Below are positions 1 to 12,700 of a DNA stretch of 64,000 nucleotides, one piece after another. Location of the stretch: NCBI GenBank assembly GCA_019055375.1, contig JAHQIW010005074.1, forward strand, positions 1-64,000, given 5' to 3'. The stretch is from Parelaphostrongylus tenuis (lineage: Eukaryota; Nematoda; Chromadorea; Rhabditida; Metastrongylidae). The position numbers and the translations under genes were made by a program. Numbering within the stretch: the stretch's first letter is position 1; the number at the start of each line of letters is the position of its first letter. The notes beneath the pieces were generated by a model. It was not told the origin of the DNA. It did no database searches and saw only the letters and a program-made list of their open reading frames with translations.

Positions 1-3000
1 TCATAAAGATAAACTAACAATATTTCACCAGTTATAGTCGAAACTGCTAAGAGAGCAGACTCAATATAGCATAAAATTTAGATGAGTGGTGTTTTTCTTT
101 TAGATGGTGAAGCAGCACTTCAATTAAATTGAAGGAACAGCATCATATTTGAATAACTTTCTAAGACTCCTTATAACTAATGGAATGATTCCATACGCTT
201 TTCTATATCCACACATTTCATACTCTTCTCCGTATGTTGCTCTTTCGGTAAATCCTACGATAGTACAATTATAAAGTGGCACGTTGGTAAGCTAAAGACG
301 AGCATGCAACCCCTGCATTAGAGCACAACAAAGTTTATGGGGGTATCAAAGGCTATGTAAAGGAAACGAAACCGGCCTTATTGCGATTGCCTCATATGGC
401 GTCGAAATACAGTTCCATTAGGCAGAGTGAGTGAACATTAGCTTATAAACAGAAGTTTCCCATGTTGTCATTATCTCGATAAATTAAGGCGACGATAGGA
501 CCATTTCTAGATCAGCGTCTCAAGAAAAACGCATTTTTAGCCTTTTCTCAAAGTTCAATTAAGTACTCGATAGCCTAACTTAGGAGTATTTTGGTAGCAT
601 ACTTCATTTCTTGAAGGACCTTTTTATTGCGCTGCAATACTTAATTAAGATTTTTTTCCACACTAGAGTTGTTTCTTCTTGGACAAAGCAAATTTCGCTT
701 TCTGTCAAAGTCATAATAAGCATTCAATAGCATAACATTCAACAATTCCAATGATCTGTTTAGCTTTTGAAAAGGACTTTTTACCGCGCTGTAACAACCA
801 AGAAAAGCTTGAATTTTGCAAATTATTCTTCTCTTTTCTTCTTCTTTTTTCTCCTTTTTTCTCTTCTTAATGCGCCATTACAGCAAAAAATAAGTTGCTT
901 CACACTCCGTGCGTATCGGCGCATTTGTGCTGGACAGAGCATTTCCACTAGATTTCAGTGACTATTAAGCAGCGCAAATCTCCAGAATTTTGACTGCACA
1001 TTTTGTTTTTCAAAAAAACTTCTCAGTGCGCTGTAGCAGTCGAAAAAATAAGTGTGGAAACAGTATTCTGCACTATGTATCGTGGAATGTCTGTAAATAA
1101 ACGAAAAGTACTTAACGATATGTACCTGAATTACCACTTCACTTTCATACGAGTACTCCATAGAGCACCTGGCAGCGCAGACAAGAAACGCAAGGTAAGA
1201 CATTATCGCGCTGGCTAAGAGAAGATGCCAGACATTTGACGCCGACTAAGACACCAGCAAGCAGTAGTTTCTTGGTACATAAGGAAATAGAGAAGTCGAC
1301 GGCACTGGTGCTCGTTAACACGAGTGTGACCATGAGCGTTGAATTTCTGAGGTATTAGCAAACTGATTCTAACTTTTACAGTCGAAGAGATGTGAGTCAG
1401 TGCTCAATTTGACAATCGTCGCCGTATCCGTAGCAAATCAAGCTTACCTTAAAGCTTTATTATGAACCTTGAAAATTTCACGAAAAGACCGCACATTTTC
1501 CGACGTCATCGCTGAGAATTCAACACTATGTTTTAATCCAAAAACGCCTCTAATGCGCATCGCTATGATACCTACGGATTGGAGTGAATCAAGGAGGATG
1601 AGAGGCTGTCTGAGTTAAACTTGTCAATCAAAATCATCCATCATTGGTAACTCACAGCTCCAGAAAAGCTGCTCACGTCCTTAATAGCCCCAGTTGGAAT
1701 CTCCCAACGGGGAGTATAACCAGTCAAGCATGCACCACTAAAACTTCTTCTCTAACTGCGTGTCAGGTCCGCCCACTGGGTCCCTATGCCGCAGAAATTC
1801 GTTTAAAACTTGAGGAAACATCCGAGAATTCTTATCATCATACTAACTCGGCTCTTCATACGTTAACTGTCAAAAATCAACGTTCCTATTGAATGAGAAG
1901 TCATTGAAGTAGTCATAATGCTCATAAAAGGACCTTCTGACATCTTCAATCATAGCTAAATTTTCCTCCTGTTTGCCATCTAAAAGCACTCCATCGAGAA
2001 GAATTCATTACGATAGACTACATCGACTACGACTACAAAACTAACTAAACCATTGCGGGAGTATCAGAGGCAGCCTTGTTTTACTTTGAATGGTTTGAAC
2101 AAAAAAGGTCTTGCTTCAGTTAAGACAGAAGCAATATAGAAGCTCTGGACAGATGAAGAGTCGAAGTTAGCACAGGGAGAACCTTTGCAGTGATTCCGTG
2201 ATCATATTGAAGTATAAATATTCTACAGGACATTTCCATTGATGTAAGAAGTGGGGTTAGGCAGAGTGACTGCATTTTTACTTTAAATGTCTACTCTTGC
2301 TTTCCTCAGCGTTTTGTAAACATTGGATCATAACGAAACGGTGGTGCAAAGTTGAGGGTTAACAATTGCACTACCTTGAATTTACTTCCGACACCTTTTT
2401 TTGTGATACCAAACATTAGCCAAGCAGAACGACAGCTGGCCATTTACGACTGCGCTTGTGGAGAGATTGTTCTCCGACTAAACCTCACAAAAATGATTAT
2501 TAGCAACAGATTGTCTTTGAATGCTTTGTTCACACTTAATGAAACGTATTTTTCAAAATGCTTTAGTTATATTGTTTGAGTGGCAATGTCGTCGGAATAA
2601 ACGATTTAGCAAAAGAGTCGATAAGAAGGGAGGAATCGAGTGGCTTGGAGAGCGTTTAGAAGAGTCGAAGATGAAATGAAGAAAACAACAAACCCTCGAC
2701 ACCATGCCTACCACTAAGACTACATTTCTTCTTGCCTTAGTATGTGCTTTGAAGACCTAACCACTAGCTAAGATAAACGATTACTTGACTTTATCATGTG
2801 TGCAGCAGTAAGAAAGTATCCTATATCTTGCAAGTGAGAAATAGGATTAAATTTCTGTCAACGATCAAAATCGAAGCCTTCGTTCTACACAATATATTGC
2901 CAAAAACCATATGGGTTGAACACTTAATGTGCTACAACGAAAACCAAAGGGCAGAAACGTTTTGCATTAGGTACGTTAAAATGTCACTAAAAAGCGAACC

Positions 3001-3448
3001 ACCCCAGATGGTTTGATATTCTTCACAAAAAACCTAGAAATAAAAAGATGCGATGTTTAACAAGTCCTCAGAACGGGTAAAAACCTATGAGGGGTGTTTG
3101 CACTGTGCAGAGAGTAAAGGAGGTTTTGCTACAGGTAGCTCGTATCACAAGAATGATCAAAGGATTAGTAAGTGATATAGATGACGCAACAGGTGGTTTC
3201 GAAGTGAAGTGGTATATCGAGTCCTGAAGGCAGATAAAGAAGAACAAAATTATAAATGAAACTAAAGGCGAGTCAAATCGGCCACGTTTGTTGAGAGCGA
3301 TTACCAAAAAAAAAACATTTGTACTAGAACTGACGTCTAACAGGCTCAACAGTGTTTTTGATTTTTTTCTATTTTTTTATTTGATATATTTTCACATTCC
3401 TTTATCCACTGTGCCGATCCTGAGTCTTCTACAATCAGTTTTTTTCTG

Positions 3449-3620
3449 GTCTTCTTCATGATCGTCGTAGATAACTAGTCGAGCACGTCTCCTTGAAATC
3501 CTCAAGGACAGTCAGGCTGGAGCGTTCCATAGGACGTTCGTTACTGATTGCCGGAGATTGGTGGGGGTGGGGAGCAACTCCACACCGCTCCATGCATCAC
3601 AAGCACTCAGCAACTGTTTC
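3449..3620 (-). repeat. S2 SINE-like element, diverged copy
   Basis: The minus strand resembles the S2 copies at 45.0, 53.3 and 39.5 kb: the block with the CCGGCAGT-like core, the 'CTATGGAACG' block (here diverged), 'CAAGG...GACGTGCTCGAC' and a tail related to 'TTCAAGAAGAAGA'. The head (tRNA-like, ending near the higher coordinate) is the most diverged part. Confidence 0.5.
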
Positions 3621-5035
3621 CCTTAGCAATTTTCAGGGGAAAAAACTATGAGTGTCAAGTAGGAATGATAAGTGAAATGATCCTTATTTTTCTTAAGAAA
3701 GTTTCGTGAGCAAAATACTTCGAGATATGCTGTCACCTTACAAAAAGAATTGGGTATCCTACAGACGGTCACTCCTTCGGCGTAGTGTTGATTTCTCAAA
3801 TGTTTTGCACATCACTTTACGTCAGTGGGTATATTTGTAACATCACAGCACCTTTGAAAGTTATCAAAAAAAAAGAATATCCGCTTTATCATCCAAAATG
3901 GAAGTATCTTAATGGCACAATTTAGTCAGATAATCGGTCATAGTCTCAACAACAGAAGACGATTCACCTTTAACACCTCTGTGGTGTTACTGTGGTGTAC
4001 TTAATCTCATTACCGTCCTCTTCGTAAAAAAATGAGATACACCTATAACTAAAAAAAATTTAAAAGGCCGAGACATGTCGCATATGGCGCGAGTATGCTC
4101 ATCGATATCCACTCCTCGTATTATTGGCCGGCAAAGGAATATCCAACCGAATATGGTTGGCAGATAGAGGAAGACCTGACAGGACGCCTTGTTCAAACGC
4201 TTGAATCTTGCCCCAACCTCTTCTCAGTGTTCAAATGAGATATTGAGGGCGCAGTGTCATCACCATAAAGGAGTGTACCCAATAAAAGAGAGGAACTCGA
4301 ACTTGGCCTTGCTCTGGCATTTATAGTAGGATTAATAAGAAATGCCAGTAATAGATATTTTTGCCAAATCTATCCCACCAGGAAAAGTGATAACAAATTT
4401 TAGAGAGTGGTTCAAAAATGAACTAGTCTGAACCGCCATTGCGCCTTTGCCCATGAATGTCTTGGAATGCTGCTCAAGTTAATTCCAACAAGAATCCTGG
4501 CATAGCCGAGCTAAGGCATTTCCTAGTCAATCAAAGAGAGTTATCTTTATTCATTTAGGACTGGTGCCAATCTACCGATTCCGAAGCAATGAAGGGCTAA
4601 GTAGACTTGACGCAGAGTTGAGCGAATATCCTGAAAGTTAACACCATCCACAGAATTGGCGGGGTAACTACTTTTGTGCATATTGCATCGTTCGCAACCA
4701 CTTTGCCGCAGATAATGAAGTATCCTTAGTGAAACGAAAACGACAAACATACTGACGATGGACTCCTTTTAAAATTCTGTTTTCAGAAAGATAACTTCAC
4801 TTTTTGACGAGTACCAATGGAGTTTTCGCTATAAGTTGTCTAATGTGATTTCCAGTATTAGTACCGTACATGATCATTTTACGTGCCCCTGATAAAAATC
4901 TCTAATGCAAAATTGTTCATAAAGGAGGAATTAATTGAACTAATAAAAATTTTGTTTTATTTTATTGCTTTTTTGCAGTATTATAATGTTCCAAATGCAT
5001 CCAAGAGAATTGTAAAGTATACAAAAACTCGACCT

Positions 5036-5310
5036 TAAGCGGGATTTGATCCTGCCTTTATGCTACCACTACACCGCCGAGGCCGCAGCTTACCCACCGC
5101 TCATTCTTCAATATCTCCTTATCGCTGTCAAACATCAACTTTTAGCTCATTTGCTAGGGTATGCAATATCGCTTTATAAACTCAACTGGGTGGCCCCTGT
5201 GGTGTGGTGGTAGCACAGGCCCCGATATGGATGAAACACGAGTTCAACTTCCTTCTGAGGTCAAATTCTTGCTCCCCTCTCAATTTTCTACGGTGTATTT
5301 GAAAGACCAT
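5036..5310. repeat. Two tRNA-like repeat segments (S3 family)
   Basis: On the minus strand near 5,036-5,100 there is an A-box-like TGTAGTGGTAGCA followed closely by a B-box-like GGATCAAATCC, too close together for a functional tRNA. On the plus strand near 5,185-5,310 there is GTGTGGTGGTAGCAC followed by GAGTTCAACTTCC, similar to sequence at 55.69-55.83 kb. I read both as tRNA-derived repeats, not tRNA genes, because the anticodon arm and acceptor pairing are missing. Confidence 0.45.
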
Positions 5311-6789
5311 GGCACTGCGAAAGAATCAGAATTCTCATGCATATTTGGTTTTTGAAAAGGTTTTTAGTGCACTGTGGCAACAAAGAAGTGTTCGGTGTTC
5401 CCATTAATAACGGTGTTTATTCAGCAGAAAAAAACGGAAATCTAAAACTGGTATCAGAGCAATATAACAAAATCGTTTGTACAATACTATAGAAGTCCAC
5501 CTCTAAAGTACACTGATGTCAAAAAACCGTTAAGAGTTATAAATGAACTGACATCGCATGCGAATAGCAGATCGTCGCCGTGCGCAGCTCGATTCACGGA
5601 CGACGCTCAATATCGTAATCTGATTAGAGTAGTTTTTGTCCTCTAATGAATATTTTGGGTTTTCGAGTCACTCTGACCTTTTGTGATCTTCTATATACCT
5701 TCCCAAATTTTCGATGAAGAAAAAACTCTTATGTGCATATATAACACGAGTGCGCAAACCAATTTCATTTTGCTCTCAGGGCGTTCCATGAAACCACTTA
5801 CAAAGTCAAACACAGTGACAAAAAGTTCAGGACTTAAGCTTTCGAATAAGTGCCGACGGCTTAGTCCAAGTCAACCACCGACGCCAACCACGCTAATAAT
5901 ACGCAACACCTACTAAGTCTTTGGAAAAGCTGTACAGAGGGAAAGACCCCAGTAAGATTATTTATTCAAAAGAACACAAGCGGTTTAATGAATTATTCGC
6001 ATTCACCTATCTAATTAACATAAAAAGCTTTCATATAGATAATCGCCTTTATTTAATGAACTTAATACCATCGCATCTTTCAGCGCTTGATTTATGGAGG
6101 TAATGGACTTGAGGAAACGAAGAGTGGATTTACTCAGTGTAATATGCCCATCAACACAAATTAAAACACTCGTGATCTATGATTTCAGAAAAAAAGTTTT
6201 TAGTTGTTCCACATTGCTCTAATTGTTTACATAGGTGATTAAATGACGGGCCTTCGATATCCTGTGGGTTCCAATACATCATGCAATCGCTTTGATACCA
6301 TCTGCTCACCTTTCAGTTGATTATCGATAACGTTTAGGATCGATCGGCTTTGCCTTCAAGATCCTTTTCGACCTTCATTGTAGTGCCAAAAGCTTAACGA
6401 GCCTTGTTTTCCTCATGAGGGTGCAGTATCATTCACGCTAGATCATTGTCAAGTCTACAATAAGCAGTTGGAGAAACTCATAATTGGAAGTATATTTGCC
6501 GCGCTTTTACTAGCATACGTTGAAAACAATACAAAGTTTGCTCAGCGTATGCTGTTTTTTGAGAAAGTGGATTGTTCTAAGAGACCGACGATATGTCGCA
6601 GCTAATAGTAAGTGTTTTAAACAAACGAAAACAGCAGCTGTAGAAGCTCAGAGGCTTAGCATGTCTGACCGAGCATGAATTTGCTAATATTCAAAAGTGG
6701 ATGATGTGGTCATTTGTTATAGTAAGAGACAAAATGATTCCTGACATTCTAAAATAAGTCGTTTTCAAGCATTCAGTTGATATACTACT

Positions 6790-6893
6790 ATGTGTGTGTA
6801 TATGCGTATGTGTATGTATGTGTCTGTGTATGTGTGTATGTGTGTTTGTGCGTGGTGTGTCTGTGCGTGTTGTGTTTGTGCGTGTGGCTTTTT
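6790..6893 (+). repeat. TG-rich microsatellite
   Basis: About 100 bases of imperfect TG/TATG/CGTG repeats. The 79-codon frame across it (Met-Cys-Ile-Cys-Val-Cys...) is only the translation of the repeat. Confidence 0.9.
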
Positions 6894-7718
6894 CAAATAA
6901 TACTACAAAAGGGCGCGTACCAGTGACAAACGCATTGATGGCAACCAGTCAAATAACAATAGCAAGCCGACGGCAAGTAATAAGCCAAAGCAAATGTTCC
7001 TCTCCAAACAATAGAGCACTGCTAACAGCCTAACACCCTCGTACTTGGTAAGTCAGTGTTCGCTTCTCGATAATTCTTGAAAAAATGGATGTGCAAAAAT
7101 CGTTCACTCTTATTATAGCAATTTTTGAACCGTGAATTTCGATCAGATGCGCACAATATTGTGCTAACGCAAAGACAACGAGCAATTTCGAGCAATAGGT
7201 TTGAAAATGTAAAAGTTTACTTAGGGTAAGCTTCATCGTATTAAATGGAGTTAATTTGAAACGACAAATAGAGCATAAAAAGTGGACGATTTTTCTCAAA
7301 CATCAAAGGCATGATTTATTAAGAAGATACAGAGAACACAATGAGTGGTGATGGTGAGTAAAATTGAAGTCGGCGCTTATAAACTCTATTACACTATAAC
7401 AGTTTGTGTCAACGAATATACTGGTGACCGCTGCAGGATGGATTACCCGAAAAACAAGTCATTATCAACAAGCAGTAATCACTCGTTTAACAGACATTCT
7501 GTATAAAAACATTTTGGATCGAATCGTTCTGTTCAGACGAAGTTTCATTTCAGAATGACTAAATGCAACAATGGAGACTAATCGCGAAGACGATGGAGGG
7601 CTGTGAATAATCGACTCGCATCAACGAGGTTCTGAAGGGCCTCGAAGAAATTAAAGCGTCAGCCCAAATAAAGTTTCTAAACGACTTTGTGAGAGTTTCA
7701 TAATGGAAGAAATACAAG

Positions 7719-8935
7719 GTGCGGAAAAAATTCTGTCAATTGTCAGTTATTTCAACAGTAAAAAAATACTGCGTAAACAAATGAATACATTCAATTCATA
7801 GAATACTTAAGATCACTTTATCAACATTCATAACAATAAATAGGAATGATCGTATCAAATTCTCAAAATTGCCTCCTTTGCCCTCCATACATTTACGAGG
7901 TTACTTGCAAAAATTTCTAACGATCCTCGCACACGTTTCCACCGTAATTTTGCCTCAAGCGCGTACCAGAGCCGTTCTATGCACGTTTACGCTAGTTTAG
8001 CGAGTAGACGAGACTTTTGTCTCCAGTATAGACCACACACTATCCATTGAGTTGAGGTTCGGCGAGTTTGGTGCCAAATGTCCTTGTCTTAAAAGCATGG
8101 AAGCGGCTTCTAACAGACGGCAACTGTTAAGCGGGCCGAATGCGCACGAGCTCAGTCCTGCTGAAGTATATCCGATGCCACCAAAGTGTTGGGTACTCCA
8201 AGGCTCGAAAACGAATCGTAAAACTTGCTACTGATAACTGGTAGCGTTGAATTCGACGTTTCTGTTGATTTAGATCAACTACGTCTTTCCTGCGGCGCAA
8301 ATGCCGGCCCAGATAATCACAGAGGTTGGAAAATGACTGTATCCCATGGATTTTCCTACTGGGCACTTCTGCTGACTCTTCTTGAAATGTTAACACCGAT
8401 TCTGGCAATTGTGGAGTGGTTCTAATGTGAATATATTCTCGTCCGTAAAAGCACCTTTGACAAGCTAGCACCGGCTATCAAACGAATCATTCGCTGAGCC
8501 TTTAAAAGCCGCTTTTCTTCCATTTTTTTATCCAGATACGTGAGCACAATCAATTGCGCGGCTTAGGCATATTATCAAGAATGTTTCGGACTATCCGGAC
8601 TTTGATCGAGCTTCCCAAGCCATTTTGCCCATCTAGCGTTCTGGATCTCATTGAACATGGCAAGGGATCTTCTGATTGTTTTCAGAAGTAGGCGAGGTGG
8701 TTGAACGACATTTTTGAAGACTCCTCTATTCCTCCAGTATATTTGACACACGTTTCACGGCTCTGCATATGCTGGCTGGTTTGAAACAGTCGATTTTAAC
8801 AATGTCGGTCGTTTTCATGGCCGTCTTGTGCAACTCAACTACTGCGACACTTCGATTTTTACGATCCATAAGCTGAGCACAATTGAAAATAGACAAATAA
8901 ATGAAAGACATTTTAGACCAAAATTAATCAAAGAG
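7719..8935 (-). mobile_element. Decayed Tc1/mariner-superfamily transposon, copy 1
   Basis: The minus strand encodes broken pieces of a DDE transposase of the Tc1/mariner superfamily in the right order. First an N-terminal helix-turn-helix part (about 8,900-8,735: SVAVVELHKT, DIVKIDCFKP, RAVKRV). Then 'GASLSKVLFTDE'-like sequence near 8,450-8,490. Then the second catalytic region (8,138-8,166: LQQD, a stop, ARAHSA) and a C-terminal block reading 'VWSILETKVSS' near 8,008-8,040. Several in-frame stops and shifts make it inactive. The low-coordinate end near 7,719 (GTGCGGAAAAAATTCTGTCA) resembles the terminal repeat of the copy at 15.9-17.2 kb; the other end is not clearly seen, so the right boundary is approximate. 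Confidence 0.8.
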
Positions 8936-9775
8936 TTTGATTCTATTACCATTATTATTAGATAATCATAACATATCAATGCTAGAATCAGTAAAATACG
9001 TGTTTAATAGAGCTTTATCTACACCCTGTATACGAGTTCCGAGACAATTCAGTGCGGCGATAACGATGTGGTTATTATTTGTACAGGCTGTGTTCCAAAT
9101 ACCAAGCTTCATTCAATTACTGAACTCCTTGGATCACTACAGTACTAGTGCAATGAAAACCTACGTAGCTCTTGTTATTATGTGAATTCAGCTCCTCCAC
9201 AAAAAATTTGTTGTACGCTATACAAATATTCCCTTACCGTCGAAAAAATAATCTCAAATGTTTTATTAACCTTTTATAGAATTAACGTGTGACAAAAGAT
9301 GGACGCGACGTCATATCTGCTGTGCACATTTGATATTCCTCATCATTTCCGCATCTACATACGTTAATCATTAACATTTACTAAAGTGGTGTCATGCTAC
9401 AATTATGAGATACGTCATTTCATCATCAATATTTCACAAGGTATATGAATATGCTGGTTAGTGTCACAATTTCTTGTTTGTGTCAAAGCAGTTGTTGCCA
9501 GTCGACGCCAATCCATCTAGCCATGGTGTAAGCTTGGTTTGCAGCATGAGGGCGTGGCCAATGTGAGGGCTGACAACACACGTACATTGTGAATAGACTG
9601 ACGTCAAGCATCAGCCTAGCTATAGTTCATTCTTCCCGAACTAGAAGAGTGACTGACAAGCCCCTGCTTTTCTCTTCGATAACACTGTTCAATCGGTGTA
9701 CTACCTCTATATGTCACTTCTTATTCTATTACCCTAATCGTTTACATCTATCACCTCAACAGCAAATTTCCCACT
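8936..9775. other. Upstream region of the stomatin-like gene
   Basis: No coding exon is supported. An 82-codon hydrophobic frame on + (8,937-9,185) is open, but no family is recognisable and there is no convincing splice context. A GGGCGTGG box (about 9,551), of the kind bound by Sp1/KLF factors, lies about 240 bases before the stomatin-like start codon and may belong to its promoter; this is inference. Confidence 0.35.
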
Positions 9776-9787
9776 AGGACGTTAGCA
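9760..9787 (+). promoter_or_regulatory. Possible spliced-leader trans-splice acceptor
   Basis: The sequence AAATTTCCCACTAG (AG at 9,776-9,777) is a good nematode 3' splice site with no 5' donor partner needed upstream, and it lies 10 bases before the ATG at 9,788. In nematodes this is typical of spliced-leader addition and supports that ATG as the start. No transcript evidence is available. Confidence 0.4.
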
Positions 9788-12700
9788 ATGTATTATCAGG
9801 CATCAACAGCCGATCGGAGGAAAAGGTTAATGAGGAGGATTCACACACTTCAGTCAGAAGATCAGAGCCCACATGACAGCACTTTCGATCTGGACTTCTC
9901 TTTGTCAGTCGAAGATGAAGAGCAGAATGAAGGGACCAAAATAAATCGCAATTTCTTGTATGTTCCTGACATTCACACCCTCGAGTTGGATAAAGGTGAA
10001 AGACCTCCTCATAAACGGGTTCGCACATTTATATTTCGATAAAGGGTGAAGGGATTTCTAAGTGGTACATTTAAGAATTCAAAGTTATTTTCAGGATGTG
10101 ATCGAAAAGATCCCCATGCGTGCGAGATCCCAAAGTTGGTTAATTCGCACGAGGCGCTTGCTGCATGAGGAAAGGGTATGAATAAACGTCTTAATTGCGT
10201 TAATTCATGGTGACTTTTTTCGCGGCAAAAGCCTTTTCGTGGAGATGAGGTTATATTTAGAGAACTTTTTGTCGTTCGATGAGTTACGTTGTTGCTCATG
10301 ACAGTCAACATATCTCTCGCAAAATAAGTGCTCAATTGTAACTTTCAGAAAACATCACCTTTCATTTCTCATGCAATGTTAATAATTTCACTTCTTCTGT
10401 TCGCCCTATCTCTTCCTTGGAGTCTCTTTTTCTGTCTGAAGATCATTAAGTATGTAATTTAACTTATATTGCCACTAACTACAATTTAACATGATCGTGA
10501 AGTTTTAGAGAATATCAACGTGCAGTGACCTTTCGCTTAGGACGTTTAATCCGCGGTGGAACAAGAGGCCCTGGACTATTTTTTGTTCTTCCATGTATCG
10601 ACACATTCAAAATTGTAAGTTTAACGAATCTCTTTATTATATTGCACGAAGAATAAGGTCACAACACAAACGGGCAATTTAATATAGGTGCACGATTAAT
10701 GGAAATTTTCCATCGTAGGAAGTTTTTGGACATCTTGTATATTGAATTATGATTTATGAATTTCAAAACAACTATCCATTGCTCGACTGCATAGATGACA
10801 TTACATTCATTTTGTGCCCGCTCGTTCACACGATGTATTCTCAGAGCACTTTATGCAGTGGATCTTGCTCGATTACTGATTCCCTTGAAAACAAGAAAAA
10901 GTCACTACTCCGCTCTATATAGCACCTCAATGTGCTATTCATTCCAAATGCTAAGTAACATCTTGATGATAAAACGCTAATACAAGACATTCTATGCCAA
11001 AACTCGTCTGGATTTTTTCTTTTGATACCAATTTCGTCACAAAAATGTATATGTAGATCTCACAAGAGAAAATTGGAAACTGAAATTGCTTCGACCGTTT
11101 AAGAATATCTGGGCCAGCACCACTAGCAGTTTGTAAAATTTTTCAATCCTGAGTATAAACTTATTATGTCGAGAGCGAACTAAATGTATAACACTATTTC
11201 TTAAATAATGTTCATGTTATCAGCACAAAATGAGAAGAATTTTATACCACTTTGATGCAGCTACAAATCGGCTAGCCGACGTCCACATTTGAAATATTTC
11301 TACTATTCCTTGAATTGCGTAAATTTGATATTTTGCAACGTCATCAAAGAAGAATCTGCTCCTTGGTATACAACTATGACACACGAGGAAAGCTTCGTTA
11401 GGGACACATAAGCACGCATGCAGTGGGATATTCTGTCCGGAAGGTTAACCAAGAATAAACCTATTAAAATAGTAGTTCGTGCCCCTTCTAGAGGAAGGAT
11501 ACTCTAAATACACTAAACCTCTCTTCAATTCGACAATAGGTAATGCTTCTGGTCAGATCTGAGAACGTACTAACAAATCACTTTGACGCTCTAAAGTAAG
11601 GCTGCTCCTATAGCATCGTTAAACAATAAAATCGATAGAAAGAGTCTCGGCTTATATATAAAGTAACCGTATCGGCACAAAACAGGTGTCCACCATACAT
11701 TATAGAAACTATTGAGTTGTCCCATATTTTCTTTCGCACTATTGTGCCATTCAGAGTTTTCTTTCTTCGATCGCGTTGTTGCCAAAAGGCCGTGGTATGT
11801 AGATGAATGTTCCGATAACATGCGCAAAACTTTGATACAGCCGTAGCACCATCGCTCGCCATCTCAATTATATGGGCTACCGCAAAGTGATGACTTGATG
11901 GACACCTCATGCATTGACCGACCCACCTCACACTGCAAAGTGAAATCGCCACATCTTGAAGGAATAATGCTGAACATCGGTCCACATCCAACGTATGGCT
12001 ATAATATTGCTTCATCAAATTAACACCTCTTCGCGCCCTGAAGGCATTTGCAGAGGGAAAAATTTAAAGACTACAATTAGCTCAAAAGTGACCTCAACGG
12101 CTTCTTGGACCGCCACCCTCATTCGTTCCGAGTAAATGAATAATGAATTAGCAAAAGCGCCGAAAGGCGAAAGGAATTATGGGATAACTTAGTATTTCTA
12201 CGTTTACACTCAAAAATCTGGAAGTTTTTTATGGCACTAATCTCTACATTCCGACAGAAGCCGTCGTTTACATGATGAATGATGTTACCGCCTTGAAAAA
12301 GACCAACAGGATGAAGAGGAAGGAGGCTCAACTTAATCGACTTTACGACAGGAACGTTGCTACCCGTGGAGAAAATCTTACTAATAGATATCAGCGCATT
12401 AGACTTTGCTCTATATCCTAAGGTTGCTTACCAATTCAACGCACACGAGATAAAGCCATAACATAGTACAAATAAAATTGTGGAAGTAAATCAGTTTGCA
12501 TCAACACTTACTATCATATGAATCATTGGATTTTTTCTTGATTTTACACTAATTGTTTTATCTTTGAGGTCGATCTTCGTGTACTTTCGTTCGACGTACC
12601 ACCTCAAGAGATTCTTAGCCGTGACTCAGTAACCGTTTCCGTAGAAGCAGTAATATTCTTCAGAGTTTCCAATCCGGTAGATCTAGTTTTACTTTGAAGA

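Larger units (their letters stand above)
1..7700. other. Gene-poor region, no supported gene
   Basis: I found no chain of exons with consistent phase or recognisable protein family here. Open frames are short (82 to 93 codons at most), lysine/phenylalanine/serine-rich as expected from AT-rich noncoding DNA, and overlap frames on the other strand. What can be recognised is repetitive: an S2 SINE-like copy near 3.45-3.62 kb, tRNA-like segments near 5.03-5.31 kb, and a TG-rich microsatellite near 6.8 kb. Small exons of a gene lying mainly outside the window cannot be excluded. Confidence 0.5.

Noticed and set aside
5036..5100. Possible tRNA gene on the minus strand
   Set aside because: A- and B-box-like motifs are too close, with no anticodon arm and no acceptor stem pairing.
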